DNA of 44,920 bases from Flavipsychrobacter sp. (GTDB lineage: Bacteria > Bacteroidota > Bacteroidia > Chitinophagales > Chitinophagaceae), in contig JAEUVZ010000017.1 in NCBI GenBank assembly GCA_016786665.1, forward strand, positions 1 through 44,920, in the 5' to 3' direction. Made by a program: the position numbers and the translations under genes. Below are positions 16,078 through 23,888 of this stretch, in pieces; positions within the stretch are counted from its first letter, which is position 1; each line of letters begins with the position of its first letter. Below the pieces are notes generated by a model that was not told the DNA's origin, searched no databases, and saw nothing but the letters and a program-made list of their open reading frames with translations.

Positions 16078-16587
16078 TTATTCCATCCATTCTTTTTCAG
16101 GGATGCTGATATCGTCCAGGGCATAGTAGCGAATGTCCAGTATGTTCATTTCATCCAGTATGTTTATTACGTCTTCGTAAGTGCAGTCAGGCGCTGGTTT
16201 TATTACTACGTGCAGCAAGTGCGCCTCGGGCGAGAAGGAGTTGGGCAGTGCTGCGGCCTTCTTCTGCTGCGCCAGCAGCAGTTGGCGTATGTTGCTTACC
16301 GCTGTTCTTTCAGCCTTCTTATCCGGGTGGAATGCGCCCTCGTAGTACACCACACTGCGTTTCGCGGTAGGCACGAGGGTGAGCGTGCTTTCTTCTGTAA
16401 ATGCAGTAGTGCGTTGGTCGGTCTTGTAGGGCATATTCAGCTCCATGGTATGGGCCTTCGCCATAGTAGTGGTAAAGATGAAGAAGGTAATGAGCAGGAA
16501 GCCCAGGTCCACCATAGGCGTTAGGTCTATGCGTGGGGCTTGCACTTTTCGTTTTCCGCTCTTTTGCGGCAGATTCATATCAGCCAT
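16078..16587 (-). CDS. exbD: ExbD/TolR biopolymer transport protein
   Basis: The 169-aa product has the ExbD architecture: a short basic cytoplasmic N-terminus, then one transmembrane helix with the essential protonatable Asp just at its start (TPMVDLGFLLITFFIFTTTM). A periplasmic domain follows (MELNMPYK ... EDVINILDEMNILDIRYYALDD). It works with ExbB and TonB in the inner membrane to power TonB-dependent uptake. It is the first gene of a two-gene minus-strand unit with tonB. The usual exbB partner is missing here: the next gene upstream (16652) runs on the other strand. The insertion around residues 95-125 makes it slightly longer than many homologues. Confidence 0.9.
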   Translation of the reverse strand: MADMNLPQKSGKRKVQAPRIDLTPMVDLGFLLITFFIFTTTMAKAHTMELNMPYKTDQRTTAFTEESTLTLVPTAKRSVVYYEGAFHPDKKAERTAVSNIRQLLLAQQKKAAALPNSFSPEAHLLHVVIKPAPDCTYEDVINILDEMNILDIRYYALDDISIPEKEWME

Positions 16588-16651
16588 GGTCGTTGGTTTA
16601 GTAACAAGATGCTCCAGCCGGAATATTCCATATGCTTATATTTACAGCATC

Positions 16652-17287
16652 ATGTTCCGGAAAGAAACAGGAATAGGTACACGGCTGTTGCTCTTAAGCG
16701 GGGCGGTGGGTAGCCTGTTGTTTATAGTGGTGTTTATCTATCTCGGGCAATTTCAACCCGGAGGTGCTGTGCTGAAGCATACCGTGAGCACGATGGTATA
16801 CGGCCGCCAGGGTGGGCTGCAAATTGGTAGCTTTCTCGTTTCCGGCACATTATTCCTACTGTTTGCAATGGGTGTTTATAAGGCACTTGTTAGTGAGCGG
16901 CGCAGGTTGATTGCCTTACAGTTTGCAACTGCCGGTACGGGACTGGTGCTCATGGGTATATTCCCCACGCACATCGGCTACGGCTCTGTGCCGCTCACCG
17001 CATGGATTCATCACGGTTGTGCGCTGGCGTTGTTCGTTTCATTGCCTTTGGCTTGTTACCGGCTCATACCGGAGTTAAGAAAGTACGGCCACAGCCGTAT
17101 GGCAGAGTTCAGTTCCCGCGCTTTGCCGGGTGTACTGATGTTTTTCGTCTTCACTGTGTTAGGCATCTTCAATGTGCAGCCCTTCAGCGAGGGTATTGGT
17201 ATTTTCCAGCGCCTGGCGATAGGAATCGGCTTTACATGGGTGGCGGTGGTATCGCTGTTTTTTACGAAAGTGAAGTGGCGGGATTAA
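16652..17287 (+). CDS. DUF998-like integral membrane protein
   Basis: The 211-aa product has six predicted membrane helices, regularly spaced: LLLLSGAVGSLLFIVVFIYLG, LQIGSFLVSGTLFLLFAMGV, FATAGTGLVLMGIFP, WIHHGCALALFVSLPLACY, LPGVLMFFVFTVLGIFNV and IGIGFTWVAVVSLFF. The pattern of a conserved FPTH after helix 3 and an IHHxxA motif in helix 4 fits the DUF998 family, whose function is unknown. The frame is open back to 16445, but that part is antisense to exbD. ATG 16652 is preferred, as it gives a normal basic N-terminus (MFRKETGIGTR). The gene is divergent from exbD and monocistronic. Confidence 0.8.
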   Translation: MFRKETGIGTRLLLLSGAVGSLLFIVVFIYLGQFQPGGAVLKHTVSTMVYGRQGGLQIGSFLVSGTLFLLFAMGVYKALVSERRRLIALQFATAGTGLVLMGIFPTHIGYGSVPLTAWIHHGCALALFVSLPLACYRLIPELRKYGHSRMAEFSSRALPGVLMFFVFTVLGIFNVQPFSEGIGIFQRLAIGIGFTWVAVVSLFFTKVKWRD

Positions 17288-17390
17288 TGCATAAGTTCCT
17301 GCAGACTAAATAGCACAACATGTAGGCGATAGCAGTATCGTTATCTGCTGATAGAGTAGTTATTTGTATGCTTTCTGTAATTAGCTTAAA

Positions 17391-17987
17391 TTGAGTATTG
17401 AAAATGTAATTCTCATTAAAAGGCTGCTATCATATTGTCTTTTCGGCTTGCTGATACTATTCTTTAGTCAGAAGAGCTATGGAATGGGTAGGGGAAGTGC
17501 CGCTGAAGGTGATGTTGAAGCTAAACAGCATCGCCTTTTCGTGAAAGCCATGAAAAATCGCTTTTCTACTTTCCAATACTGGGCAGTTGCACGTATTAAA
17601 TGTAAGGACACCGATTCTGTTAAGACCGTTTGTGTGAAAGGTAAATATATGTGGTTTGCTCTTTTTGCCAACGGATATAGCGATAGTGTGATTGATAATA
17701 ACAAGCAACGCTATTATGTGTTACCCTCCGCAGCATTGGAGAATATCGAATACTATGAGTATCCAGTTTCTGGATTTGAAGAGCTCGCTAAGGAATTTGA
17801 CTTTGATCGCTTATTACAGAAGCTCAGGCGGAAGGGATATTTGTCTATTAAAATAAAAGACGACGATCATAACGTAATGGCAATGTTAGCTCAACTCTTT
17901 TTTGAGAAGGGTTATTTATCGGGCGAAAGCAGCTGTTTCGGCGGACAGTTACATGTCTTTGCTGATGAAAAAGGCATGGATCTTTAA
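17391..17987 (+). CDS. Hypothetical exported protein, atypical composition
   Basis: The 198-aa product is not one I recognise. The N-terminus (LIKRLLSYCLFGLLILFFSQKSYG) looks like a signal peptide. The mature part is mixed alpha/beta with many Lys/Asp residues: a basic YWAVARIKCKD strand, and KGKYMWFALFANGY. There is also a FEELAKEFDFDRLLQKLRRKGYLSIKIKD helix-strand unit. The only start that keeps the signal segment is TTG 17391; the first ATG in frame (17482) would remove it. The coding sequence is visibly richer in A and T than its neighbours, which may mean acquisition by transfer. It is flanked by the DUF998 gene upstream and trhO (opposite strand) downstream. Confidence 0.65.
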   Translation: MSIENVILIKRLLSYCLFGLLILFFSQKSYGMGRGSAAEGDVEAKQHRLFVKAMKNRFSTFQYWAVARIKCKDTDSVKTVCVKGKYMWFALFANGYSDSVIDNNKQRYYVLPSAALENIEYYEYPVSGFEELAKEFDFDRLLQKLRRKGYLSIKIKDDDHNVMAMLAQLFFEKGYLSGESSCFGGQLHVFADEKGMDL

Positions 17988-18033
17988 ACCGGCGTTGGCC
18001 GTCTGACAACAACCTCCAATTCTGGTCATTCTT

Positions 18034-19101
18034 CTAATCGTGAGAATGCCGGTTCATTTTCCACTCATCCCTATGCTTCCTCAACGGATGATCTTTTGAT
18101 TTATTGAATACCTTGGCGCCATTCTCACGGCCGGCACGGTGTGCCCGCTGCTCGTCTGGCGGAAGGTGCATTTCTTCCTGGCAATCGGTGGAGCAGCATC
18201 CTTCATATTGTGCGGCGCAGTCCTCGCATTGTATAAAAAGCAGGTGGCAGCCATCGTTTTTGCAGTTGGTATGTGTATCACAGGGTTTTCCGCAAAGGTG
18301 GCATTCCGAAAGGATGTCTTCGGTAATGCGCTCGCCCAGGCGGTCATCGAAAACGAAGTTTTTGCCTTTGAATTTCATGGGCAGCCCCTGCTCCTTTGCT
18401 TTGCGGGCATATTCTATAATGCCCCCTTCTACGTGGAAGACATTCTTAAATCCATTGTGCAGCATATACGCGCTGGCTTTCTCGCAGCGGATACCGCCCG
18501 TGCAGTACATGATGATATTCTTGTCCTTCTGGTCTTTCAGCATATCCACCGCCATCGGAAGCTGGTCGCGGAAGGTATCGGAAGGTATCTCTATCGCATT
18601 CTCAAAATGCCCCACCTCATACTCGTAGTGGTTGCGCATATCTACGATTATAGTACCGGGTTGTTCAGCCAGTTTATTGTATTCAGCGGCTTTCAGGTAT
18701 TGGCCCTTATTCTCCATATTGAATGTAGGGTCGTCTATGCCGTCTGCCACTATCTTGGGGCGTACTTTTATTTTCAGCACCCAGAACGATTTGCCGTCAT
18801 CATCTACGGCTATATTCAGGCGGATGCCATTCAGTTCCGGTGCCGATTGATACAAGGCCTCCCTGAATGCTTCAAAGTTGGAGGCAGGTACGCTTATTTG
18901 GGCATTCACCCCCTCATGGGCTACGTAGATACGCCCGAACACCTTCAGGGCGTCAAAAGTCAGGTAAAGCTGGTCCCGGAACTGCTGCGGTTCCGCAATA
19001 GGAAAATACTGGTAAAAGGAAACTGTGGTACGCGGCTCTGTCTCGGCCAGCATACGCTGCTTCAGTTCCTCATTATTTACGCGGTTGTGTAACACTGGCA
19101 T
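18034..19101 (-). CDS. trhO: tRNA uridine(34) hydroxylase TrhO (rhodanese-related)
   Basis: The 355-aa product is a YceA/TrhO protein, which makes 5-hydroxyuridine at position 34 of tRNA. It has the N-terminal acylphosphatase-like domain ([21 protein letters not shown] ... [17 protein letters not shown]). The rhodanese domain carries the active-site loop [19 protein letters not shown] with its catalytic Cys. A cysteine-rich C-terminal extension follows ([38 protein letters not shown] in several short runs), likely metal-binding, as in long family members. The ORF extends nine codons upstream to a GTG in a repeat-like sequence, so ATG 19101 ([14 protein letters not shown]) is preferred. It is monocistronic on the minus strand. 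Confidence 0.93.
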   Translation of the reverse strand: MPVLHNRVNNEELKQRMLAETEPRTTVSFYQYFPIAEPQQFRDQLYLTFDALKVFGRIYVAHEGVNAQISVPASNFEAFREALYQSAPELNGIRLNIAVDDDGKSFWVLKIKVRPKIVADGIDDPTFNMENKGQYLKAAEYNKLAEQPGTIIVDMRNHYEYEVGHFENAIEIPSDTFRDQLPMAVDMLKDQKDKNIIMYCTGGIRCEKASAYMLHNGFKNVFHVEGGIIEYARKAKEQGLPMKFKGKNFVFDDRLGERITEDILSECHLCGKPCDTHTNCKNDGCHLLFIQCEDCAAQYEGCCSTDCQEEMHLPPDEQRAHRAGRENGAKVFNKSKDHPLRKHRDEWKMNRHSHD

Positions 19102-19443
19102 GGTGTACGAATCGGTTTGTCCCCTCACCCCTTAAAGCGGGGCACTCAGAGAAATGAGAAAGCGCAAAGATACGGAAACCCCAAACAACAGCGTTAGCGG
19201 CAGTGTGGTGACATTCGTCATGGTAAATCAAGCCGTCATTTCGAAAGAAGTGAAAGAGTGATCCGCAGAGTTCAACAGAGTTCCGTTAGCTGAAGTTACA
19301 ACGCGCATTTTTCCGCCAGGAGGAAGGCGATAAAAGAACTAAAGAGGCGATGAGTCTTGATACAGAAGAATTTGATCCTCCGGCTGGGTCGGAAAACCGG
19401 CGCAATGCTGAATAGTGGACTACACACCACTACATAACACGCA

Positions 19444-19495
19444 GCGGTGGCCTATTGCCCCGCGGAGCGCATAGGGCAACACCGCTTTTTCTTTT
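19444..19495 (+). terminator. Interrupted-stem terminator-like hairpin
   Basis: GCGGTG (19444-19449) pairs with CACCGC (19480-19485), and TTGCCC (19455-19460) pairs with GGGCAA (19474-19479). TTTTTCTTTT follows on the + strand. No + strand gene lies immediately upstream, so it may belong to an untranslated RNA or a dispersed repeat unit. Confidence 0.5.
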
Positions 19496-19496
19496 G

Positions 19497-19530
19497 TTAC
19501 TTTTCTTTTGGCGGAGCAAAAGAAAAGTAA
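19497..19530. repeat. 14-bp inverted repeat
   Basis: TTACTTTTCTTTTG and CAAAAGAAAAGTAA face each other around GCGGAG, a perfect 14-bp stem. It lies 2 bp after the T-tract of the hairpin at 19444 and may form one composite intergenic element with it. Confidence 0.75.
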
Positions 19531-19617
19531 AAGGCTGCCGGGAACGATCTCCATTGACCCGGTACCTGGACGTGTTGTTTTTATATAAGAATCAGGAATT
19601 ACAATGACGGTGCTATT

Positions 19618-19851
19618 CTACAGCCACCTGAGCGGATTACGCTTACTCAGCCACACATATTTTTTCATATTCATCCAGAAGGCGAGCACCATATAGATAA
19701 TAATAGGGGAGCCCATGGTAAGGAAAGAAATGTAAATAAACCAAAGCCGTATGCGCGATGAAGCCACCCCCATCCGTTCGCCGATGGCGGTGCACACCCC
19801 GAAGGCCTTCCATTCTATAAATCCCTTCATTTCGAGGAGACGACTGTACAT
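19618..19851 (-). CDS. Small PspC-domain membrane protein
   Basis: The 77-aa product is a single PspC domain. It contains EWKAFGVCTAIGERMGVASSRIRL followed by one long membrane segment (WFIYISFLTMGSPIIIYMVLAFW) and a basic tail. PspC proteins sit in the inner membrane and relate to envelope-stress responses; short stand-alone versions are common in Bacteroidota and of unknown role. An alternative start is the internal Met at MKGFIEWK. It is isolated, with about 0.5 kb of intergenic DNA downstream and 0.3 kb upstream. Confidence 0.82.
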   Translation of the reverse strand: MYSRLLEMKGFIEWKAFGVCTAIGERMGVASSRIRLWFIYISFLTMGSPIIIYMVLAFWMNMKKYVWLSKRNPLRWL

Positions 19852-19961
19852 AGATGATTAGTTTACTATGCAAAGGTAAGGATTTGAGTGATAGATTGAG
19901 AGGTGCACAAATTCATAGGTAGGATAGGTTCACAAGTGGTTTTTTATTATTGCAGCACAGA

Positions 19962-20054
19962 GGCTCCCCTTTAGGGGCTGGGGGCGCGGGTAGCCAGGTT
20001 GGCACAGCTCAAAGTGCGACATTGGTGCCTGGGCTCCCCTTTAGGGGCTGGGGG
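19962..20054. repeat. Two direct copies of a 23-bp GGCTCCCC...GGGGG repeat
   Basis: GGCTCCCCTTTAGGGGCTGG plus GGG occurs identically at 19962-19984 and 20032-20054. Each copy can fold (AGCCCC/GGGGCT class stem around TTTA). A diverged copy, TCTCCTTTAGAGAACCAGGG, starts at 20115. Confidence 0.75.
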
Positions 20055-20078
20055 TGCGTCTGTAGGCCACAAAAGAAT

Positions 20079-20097
20079 AGCCCCGCAAAGCGGGGCT
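20079..20097 (-). terminator. Terminator-like hairpin downstream of aconitase
   Basis: AGCCCCG / CGGGGCT (7 bp) with a CAAAG loop lies 67 bp beyond the aconitase stop. On the minus strand it is followed by ATTCTTTTG, a broken T-tract. Confidence 0.6.
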
Positions 20098-20163
20098 TTC
20101 AATATCACTCGAATTCTCCTTTAGAGAACCAGGGGGCTTCAGTTGAACCCCGGTTCAAGCCAA

Positions 20164-22434
20164 TTACGCCTGTGCCGCAAATTCTGCACGGATTACATTC
20201 AGGGCGCCGCCCGCCTTAAACCACTCAATTTGCTGATGGTTGTAGGTATGGTTGAGCGTTATTTCGTCAGTGCTGCCGTCCTTGTGGTGCAGTACCATGG
20301 TCAGCTTCTGTCCCGGTGTAAAGTTGGTCAGGCCTTTGATGTCAATTACGTCATCTTCCTGTATCTTATCGTAGTCGGCCTTATCGTTAAAGGTAAGCGC
20401 CAGCATACCTTGCTTTTTCAGGTTGGTTTCGTGGATACGGGCGAAGCTCTTCACCACTATAGCGCGAACGCCCAGGTGACGAGGTTCCATCGCCGCGTGC
20501 TCACGAGAGCTACCTTCACCGTAGTTCTCGTCACCTACTACCACGCTGCCAATGTTAGCCGCCTTGTATACACGTTGTGTATCGGGCACACCACCATATT
20601 CGCCGGTCAGTTGGTTCTTCACTTTGTTCGTCTCCATGTTGAAGGCGTTGATAGCGCCTATCAGCATGTTGTTAGAGATATTGTCCAGGTGGCCACGGAA
20701 TTTCAGCCATGGTCCGGCCATAGAGATGTGGTCGGTAGTACACTTGCCAAATGCTTTTATCAGCAGTTTCATGCCGGTCAGGTCGGTGCCTTCCCATGCC
20801 GCAAATGGTTTCAGTAGTTCCAGGCGGTCGCTGTGCGGATGCACTATTACCTGTACTTTGCTGCCATCTACAGCCGGTGCCTGGTAGCCGGCATCCTTTA
20901 CGGCAAACCCTTGTGGAGGCAGTTCAAAGCCCTTAGGTTCGTCCAGCATCACTTCTTCGCCCGCAGCGTTCACCAGTTTGTCTTTCATTGGGTTGAACGA
21001 CAGTTTGCCCGATATAGCGAAAGCGGTAACGATTTCAGGAGAAGCCACGAACGCGTGTGTAGAGGCAAGGCCGTCGTTACGCTTGGCGAAGTTCCGGTTG
21101 AAGGAAGTAACAATGGTGTTCTTCCGGTTAGGGTCATCAATGTGACGGCTCCATTGGCCGATGCACGGGCCGCAGGCGTTGGCAAGTACCACACCACCCA
21201 TTTTGTCAAAGGTATCCAGCATGCCATCGCGGTCTATGGTATAGCGAACCATTTCAGACCCCGGTGTGATGGTAAATTCGCTCTTGGCTTTCAGGCCTTT
21301 CTCCATAGCGTTCCGGGCTATAAACGCAGAGCGGGAAATGTCTTCGTACGAAGAGTTGGTGCAGGAGCCTATCAGCGCTACTTCCACATCTTCAGGCCAG
21401 CCATGCTGCTTCAGCGTTTCGGCCATCAGGCTGATGGGGGTAGCCAGGTCCGGGGTGAAGGGGCCGTTTACATAAGGCTCCAGTTCATCCAGGTTTATTT
21501 CTATCAGTTGGTCGTAGTAGGCGGCTGGGTCGGCATATACCTCGTCGTCTGAGCGGAGGTGAGCGCGTACGCCGTCGGCCAGTTTAGCTATTTCCTCGCG
21601 GTTGGTGCTGCGCAGGTAGTCGCCCATCTTCTGGTCATAACCAAAGAGTGAGCAGGTAGCGCCTATTTCCGCACCCATGTTACAGATAGTGGCTTTACCG
21701 GTGCAGCTCAGGCTGTCGGCGCCATCTCCAAAGTATTCAACTATCGCGCCTGTTCCGCCTTTTACGGTAAGGATACCGGCCACTTTCAGTATAATGTCTT
21801 TTGCTGAGGTCCAGCCACTCATTTTGCCGGTCAGCTTCACGCCTATCAGTTTCGGCATCTTCAGTTCCCAGGCCAGTCCGGCCATTACGTCTACGGCGTC
21901 AGCGCCACCTACGCCTATGGCTATCATACCCAGTCCACCTGCATTAGGGGTGTGGCTGTCGGTACCTATCATCATACCACCGGGGAAGGCGTAGTTTTCC
22001 AGCACTACCTGGTGAATGATACCAGCGCCCGGCTTCCAGAAGCCGATACCGTACTTGTTAGAGATAGAGGCCAGGAAGTCGTACACTTCTTTGTTTACGT
22101 CGTTGGCAATGGCCAGGTCTTCTTTCGCGCCTGCTTTTGCCTGTATCAGGTGGTCGCAGTGCACGGTGCTGGGTACAGCTACTTTGCTGCGGCCACAGGT
22201 AGAAAACTGCAGCAGCGCCATTTGCGCGGTAGCGTCTTGCATCGCTACGCGGTCGGGCGCAAAGTTCACATAATCTTTCCCTCGTTCATAGGCCCTGGTC
22301 AGGTTGTCGTGCGCGTGAGAGTAGAGTATTTTCTCCGCTTGTGTCAGGGGGCGTCCCAGCAGTTTGCGCGCAGCGCCTACTTTCTGTTCCAGTTCGCCGT
22401 ATACTTTTTGAATGAGGTCGAGATCAAATGCCAT
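20164..22434 (-). CDS. Aconitate hydratase
   Basis: The 756-aa product interconverts citrate and isocitrate in the TCA cycle and belongs to the mitochondrial-type aconitase branch used by Bacteroidota. Visible landmarks are [25 protein letters not shown], the Fe-S ligands in [11 protein letters not shown] and [10 protein letters not shown], and the swivel-domain motifs [24 protein letters not shown] and [22 protein letters not shown]. The length matches this family (about 755 aa) and all three cluster cysteines (one in GSCTN, two in CGPC) are present. It is monocistronic. The product is cytosolic and depends on a [4Fe-4S] cluster. Confidence 0.96.
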   Translation of the reverse strand: MAFDLDLIQKVYGELEQKVGAARKLLGRPLTQAEKILYSHAHDNLTRAYERGKDYVNFAPDRVAMQDATAQMALLQFSTCGRSKVAVPSTVHCDHLIQAKAGAKEDLAIANDVNKEVYDFLASISNKYGIGFWKPGAGIIHQVVLENYAFPGGMMIGTDSHTPNAGGLGMIAIGVGGADAVDVMAGLAWELKMPKLIGVKLTGKMSGWTSAKDIILKVAGILTVKGGTGAIVEYFGDGADSLSCTGKATICNMGAEIGATCSLFGYDQKMGDYLRSTNREEIAKLADGVRAHLRSDDEVYADPAAYYDQLIEINLDELEPYVNGPFTPDLATPISLMAETLKQHGWPEDVEVALIGSCTNSSYEDISRSAFIARNAMEKGLKAKSEFTITPGSEMVRYTIDRDGMLDTFDKMGGVVLANACGPCIGQWSRHIDDPNRKNTIVTSFNRNFAKRNDGLASTHAFVASPEIVTAFAISGKLSFNPMKDKLVNAAGEEVMLDEPKGFELPPQGFAVKDAGYQAPAVDGSKVQVIVHPHSDRLELLKPFAAWEGTDLTGMKLLIKAFGKCTTDHISMAGPWLKFRGHLDNISNNMLIGAINAFNMETNKVKNQLTGEYGGVPDTQRVYKAANIGSVVVGDENYGEGSSREHAAMEPRHLGVRAIVVKSFARIHETNLKKQGMLALTFNDKADYDKIQEDDVIDIKGLTNFTPGQKLTMVLHHKDGSTDEITLNHTYNHQQIEWFKAGGALNVIRAEFAAQA

Positions 22435-22580
22435 TGGAATTTTCAGTTTTGGATTTTTAAAGACGGTGCGAAATTATCTAAAATGAGACAGATTTTGAAA
22501 TAATTACCGCATATTAGGCAATATATAACAAGTCATATATTCGCTTGTTTAATGAGTGGCGGTTTTTTATATCGCCGGGC

Positions 22581-22609
22581 TTGTTTTTACTGATTATTCA
22601 GCATATTTG
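22581..22609 (+). promoter_or_regulatory. Probable promoter of the 22649 gene
   Basis: TTG at 22581-22583, an 18-bp spacer, then CATATTTG at 22602-22609 (7 of 8 positions of TAnnTTTG). The predicted start lies about 30 bp before the ATG. Confidence 0.45.
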
Positions 22610-22648
22610 TGTTTTATCGTCACCTAATAATTTTTCAGAGGTTTTATC

Positions 22649-23170
22649 ATGTTTCGTAAAATAGCGTTCGTACTTTCCGTATGCCTGGCCATCGCCGGTG
22701 CTTCTGCAGCCCAAACTAAAAAGCCTGCCGCTAAGCCCAAGCCTAAAACCTCTGCCGCTAAGCCCAAAGTGGTGAAGCCGGCTAGCCCCGCATCTTCCGC
22801 CGCGGAACCCACCACCTGCTACCCCCTGAAAAAAATTAAAGATTATTACAAGATTGATATCCGCGATGAGCAGTTTAAGAACGACTTCGACGAGATTTTC
22901 GAGCTAAGCCCATACGACTACTCGGGCTACTCCGTTAAGACCATCCTCGAAAACCGGGTGCGTACCAAACTGGGCGTAGATGCAGCCAACTCGCTTGACC
23001 TCTTTGCCGGGGCCAGCTATGTGGAAATAAGCTTCCTGAAGCAGGAATACAAAAAGCAGATAATGGACGAGATATGCGGATTGTTCGCCGATCACGCCGC
23101 TTTTGAAAAATACATCAAGTCGCTGAAGAAGAAAGATAAGTCGAACGACGCCAGCAACTGGAGAAAGTAG
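22649..23170 (+). CDS. Hypothetical exported protein with Lys/Ala/Pro-rich linker
   Basis: The 173-aa product has a signal peptide (MFRKIAFVLSVCLAIAGASA). A Lys/Pro/Ala-rich stretch of ~35 residues follows (AKPKPKTSAAKPKVVKP). The globular C-terminal part is from about residue 55 (CYPLKKIKDYYKIDIRDEQF ... NSLDLFAGASYVEISFLKQEYKKQIMDEICGLF). Two cysteines are present (Cys57 and one in DEICGLF), which could form a disulfide in the periplasm. I recognise no family. It is downstream of its own promoter and convergent with the glutathione peroxidase gene, with only 18 bp between their stops. Confidence 0.75.
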   Translation: MFRKIAFVLSVCLAIAGASAAQTKKPAAKPKPKTSAAKPKVVKPASPASSAAEPTTCYPLKKIKDYYKIDIRDEQFKNDFDEIFELSPYDYSGYSVKTILENRVRTKLGVDAANSLDLFAGASYVEISFLKQEYKKQIMDEICGLFADHAAFEKYIKSLKKKDKSNDASNWRK

Positions 23171-23188
23171 TAACTGCCCCGGCAGTCA

Positions 23189-23740
23189 CTACTTTTTGAT
23201 AGCATTCAGCAGTTCCGGGTCTTCCGGTTTTACTTTCGACCCGAAATATCCTACCAGGTTTCCTTTTTCGTCTACCAGGAATTTATTGAAGTTCCAGGTC
23301 ACTTTGTTGTCTGCGTAGTTATTGTATTTCTTTTGGGTCAGCCAGTGGTAGATGGGGGCCATATCGCCGCCCTTTACATCTATTTTGGCCGCCATAGGGA
23401 AAGACACTCCATAGTTCTTTTGGCAAAAGCCGGCTATCTCCTCGTTGCTGCCGGGTTCCTGGCCCATAAAGTTGTTGGCGGGGAAGCCGATTATTACCAG
23501 TTTGTCCTTGTGCTCCTTATACAGTTTTTCCAGTCCCTCATACTGGTAGGTGAAACCGCATTTGGAGGCAGTGTTTACGATGAGTATTTTCTTCCCTTTA
23601 AACTTCGCAAAGTCAATAGTACCGCCATCCAGGGCTTCTACTTTAAAGTCGTAGATGCTTTTGGGTACGTTCACTTCTTTCTCCGGTGCGCCGAAGAAGA
23701 GCACTTTCAGGAATAACAAAGAGGAGGTTACAATATTCAT
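23189..23740 (-). CDS. Glutathione peroxidase-family thiol peroxidase
   Basis: The 183-aa product reduces hydroperoxides, in bacteria usually with thioredoxin. The peroxidatic Cys61 is in VNTASKCGFT. The catalytic tetrad partners are Gln94 (FMGQEPG), Trp149 and Asn150 (VTWNFNKF). The likely resolving Cys106 is in GFCQKNYGVSFPM, as in the two-Cys bacterial type. The usual FPCNQF segment reads FPANNF, which lacks its extra cysteine. The N-terminus (MNIVTSSLLFLKVLFFGAPEK) is hydrophobic and may be an export signal or anchor. The frame stays open far upstream (to 24202), but that is antisense to the lipoprotein gene, so ATG 23740 is chosen. Confidence 0.9.
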   Translation of the reverse strand: MNIVTSSLLFLKVLFFGAPEKEVNVPKSIYDFKVEALDGGTIDFAKFKGKKILIVNTASKCGFTYQYEGLEKLYKEHKDKLVIIGFPANNFMGQEPGSNEEIAGFCQKNYGVSFPMAAKIDVKGGDMAPIYHWLTQKKYNNYADNKVTWNFNKFLVDEKGNLVGYFGSKVKPEDPELLNAIKK

Positions 23741-23888
23741 ATCGGTTGTTGTTTTTTCGTACAGCAACATTACGTAAAAAGGCAGTGCCAACGAGCAGCT
23801 GATAATATTCGATTTATCTATATGGTGTTCATTGTTTGTTGCCAGGGTATGAATTTGTTGCCGTGTAAATCTTATTTTTGAGCCGCCG

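Larger units (their letters stand above)
19102..19617. other. Intergenic region with hairpins and repeat-like fragments; no clear gene
   Basis: This is 516 bp between trhO and the PspC gene. It holds an AT/GC-mixed repeat-like piece (GTCATTTCGAAAGAAGTGAA, near 19233), a terminator-like hairpin (19444-19490) and a 14-bp inverted repeat (19497-19530). A 41-codon open frame at 19290-19415 ends in FDPPAGSENRRNAE but has no convincing start (an internal ATG at 19350 is possible). I do not call it a gene. Confidence 0.6.
19852..20163. other. Intergenic region with three GGCTCCCC-type repeats and the aconitase terminator
   Basis: This is 312 bp between aconitase and the PspC gene. It carries a direct repeat at 19962-19984 and 20032-20054 (70-bp period), a diverged third copy near 20115-20137, and the terminator at 20079-20097. 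No gene is visible. Confidence 0.65.

Noticed and set aside
18139-19092. 317-codon + strand open frame
   Set aside because: Antisense to trhO, with no plausible start context or motif.
19290-19415. 41-codon open frame ending in FDPPAGSENRRNAE
   Set aside because: It looks somewhat protein-like, but there is no start in a good context (only ATG 19350), no promoter and no recognised family; it may be a relic.
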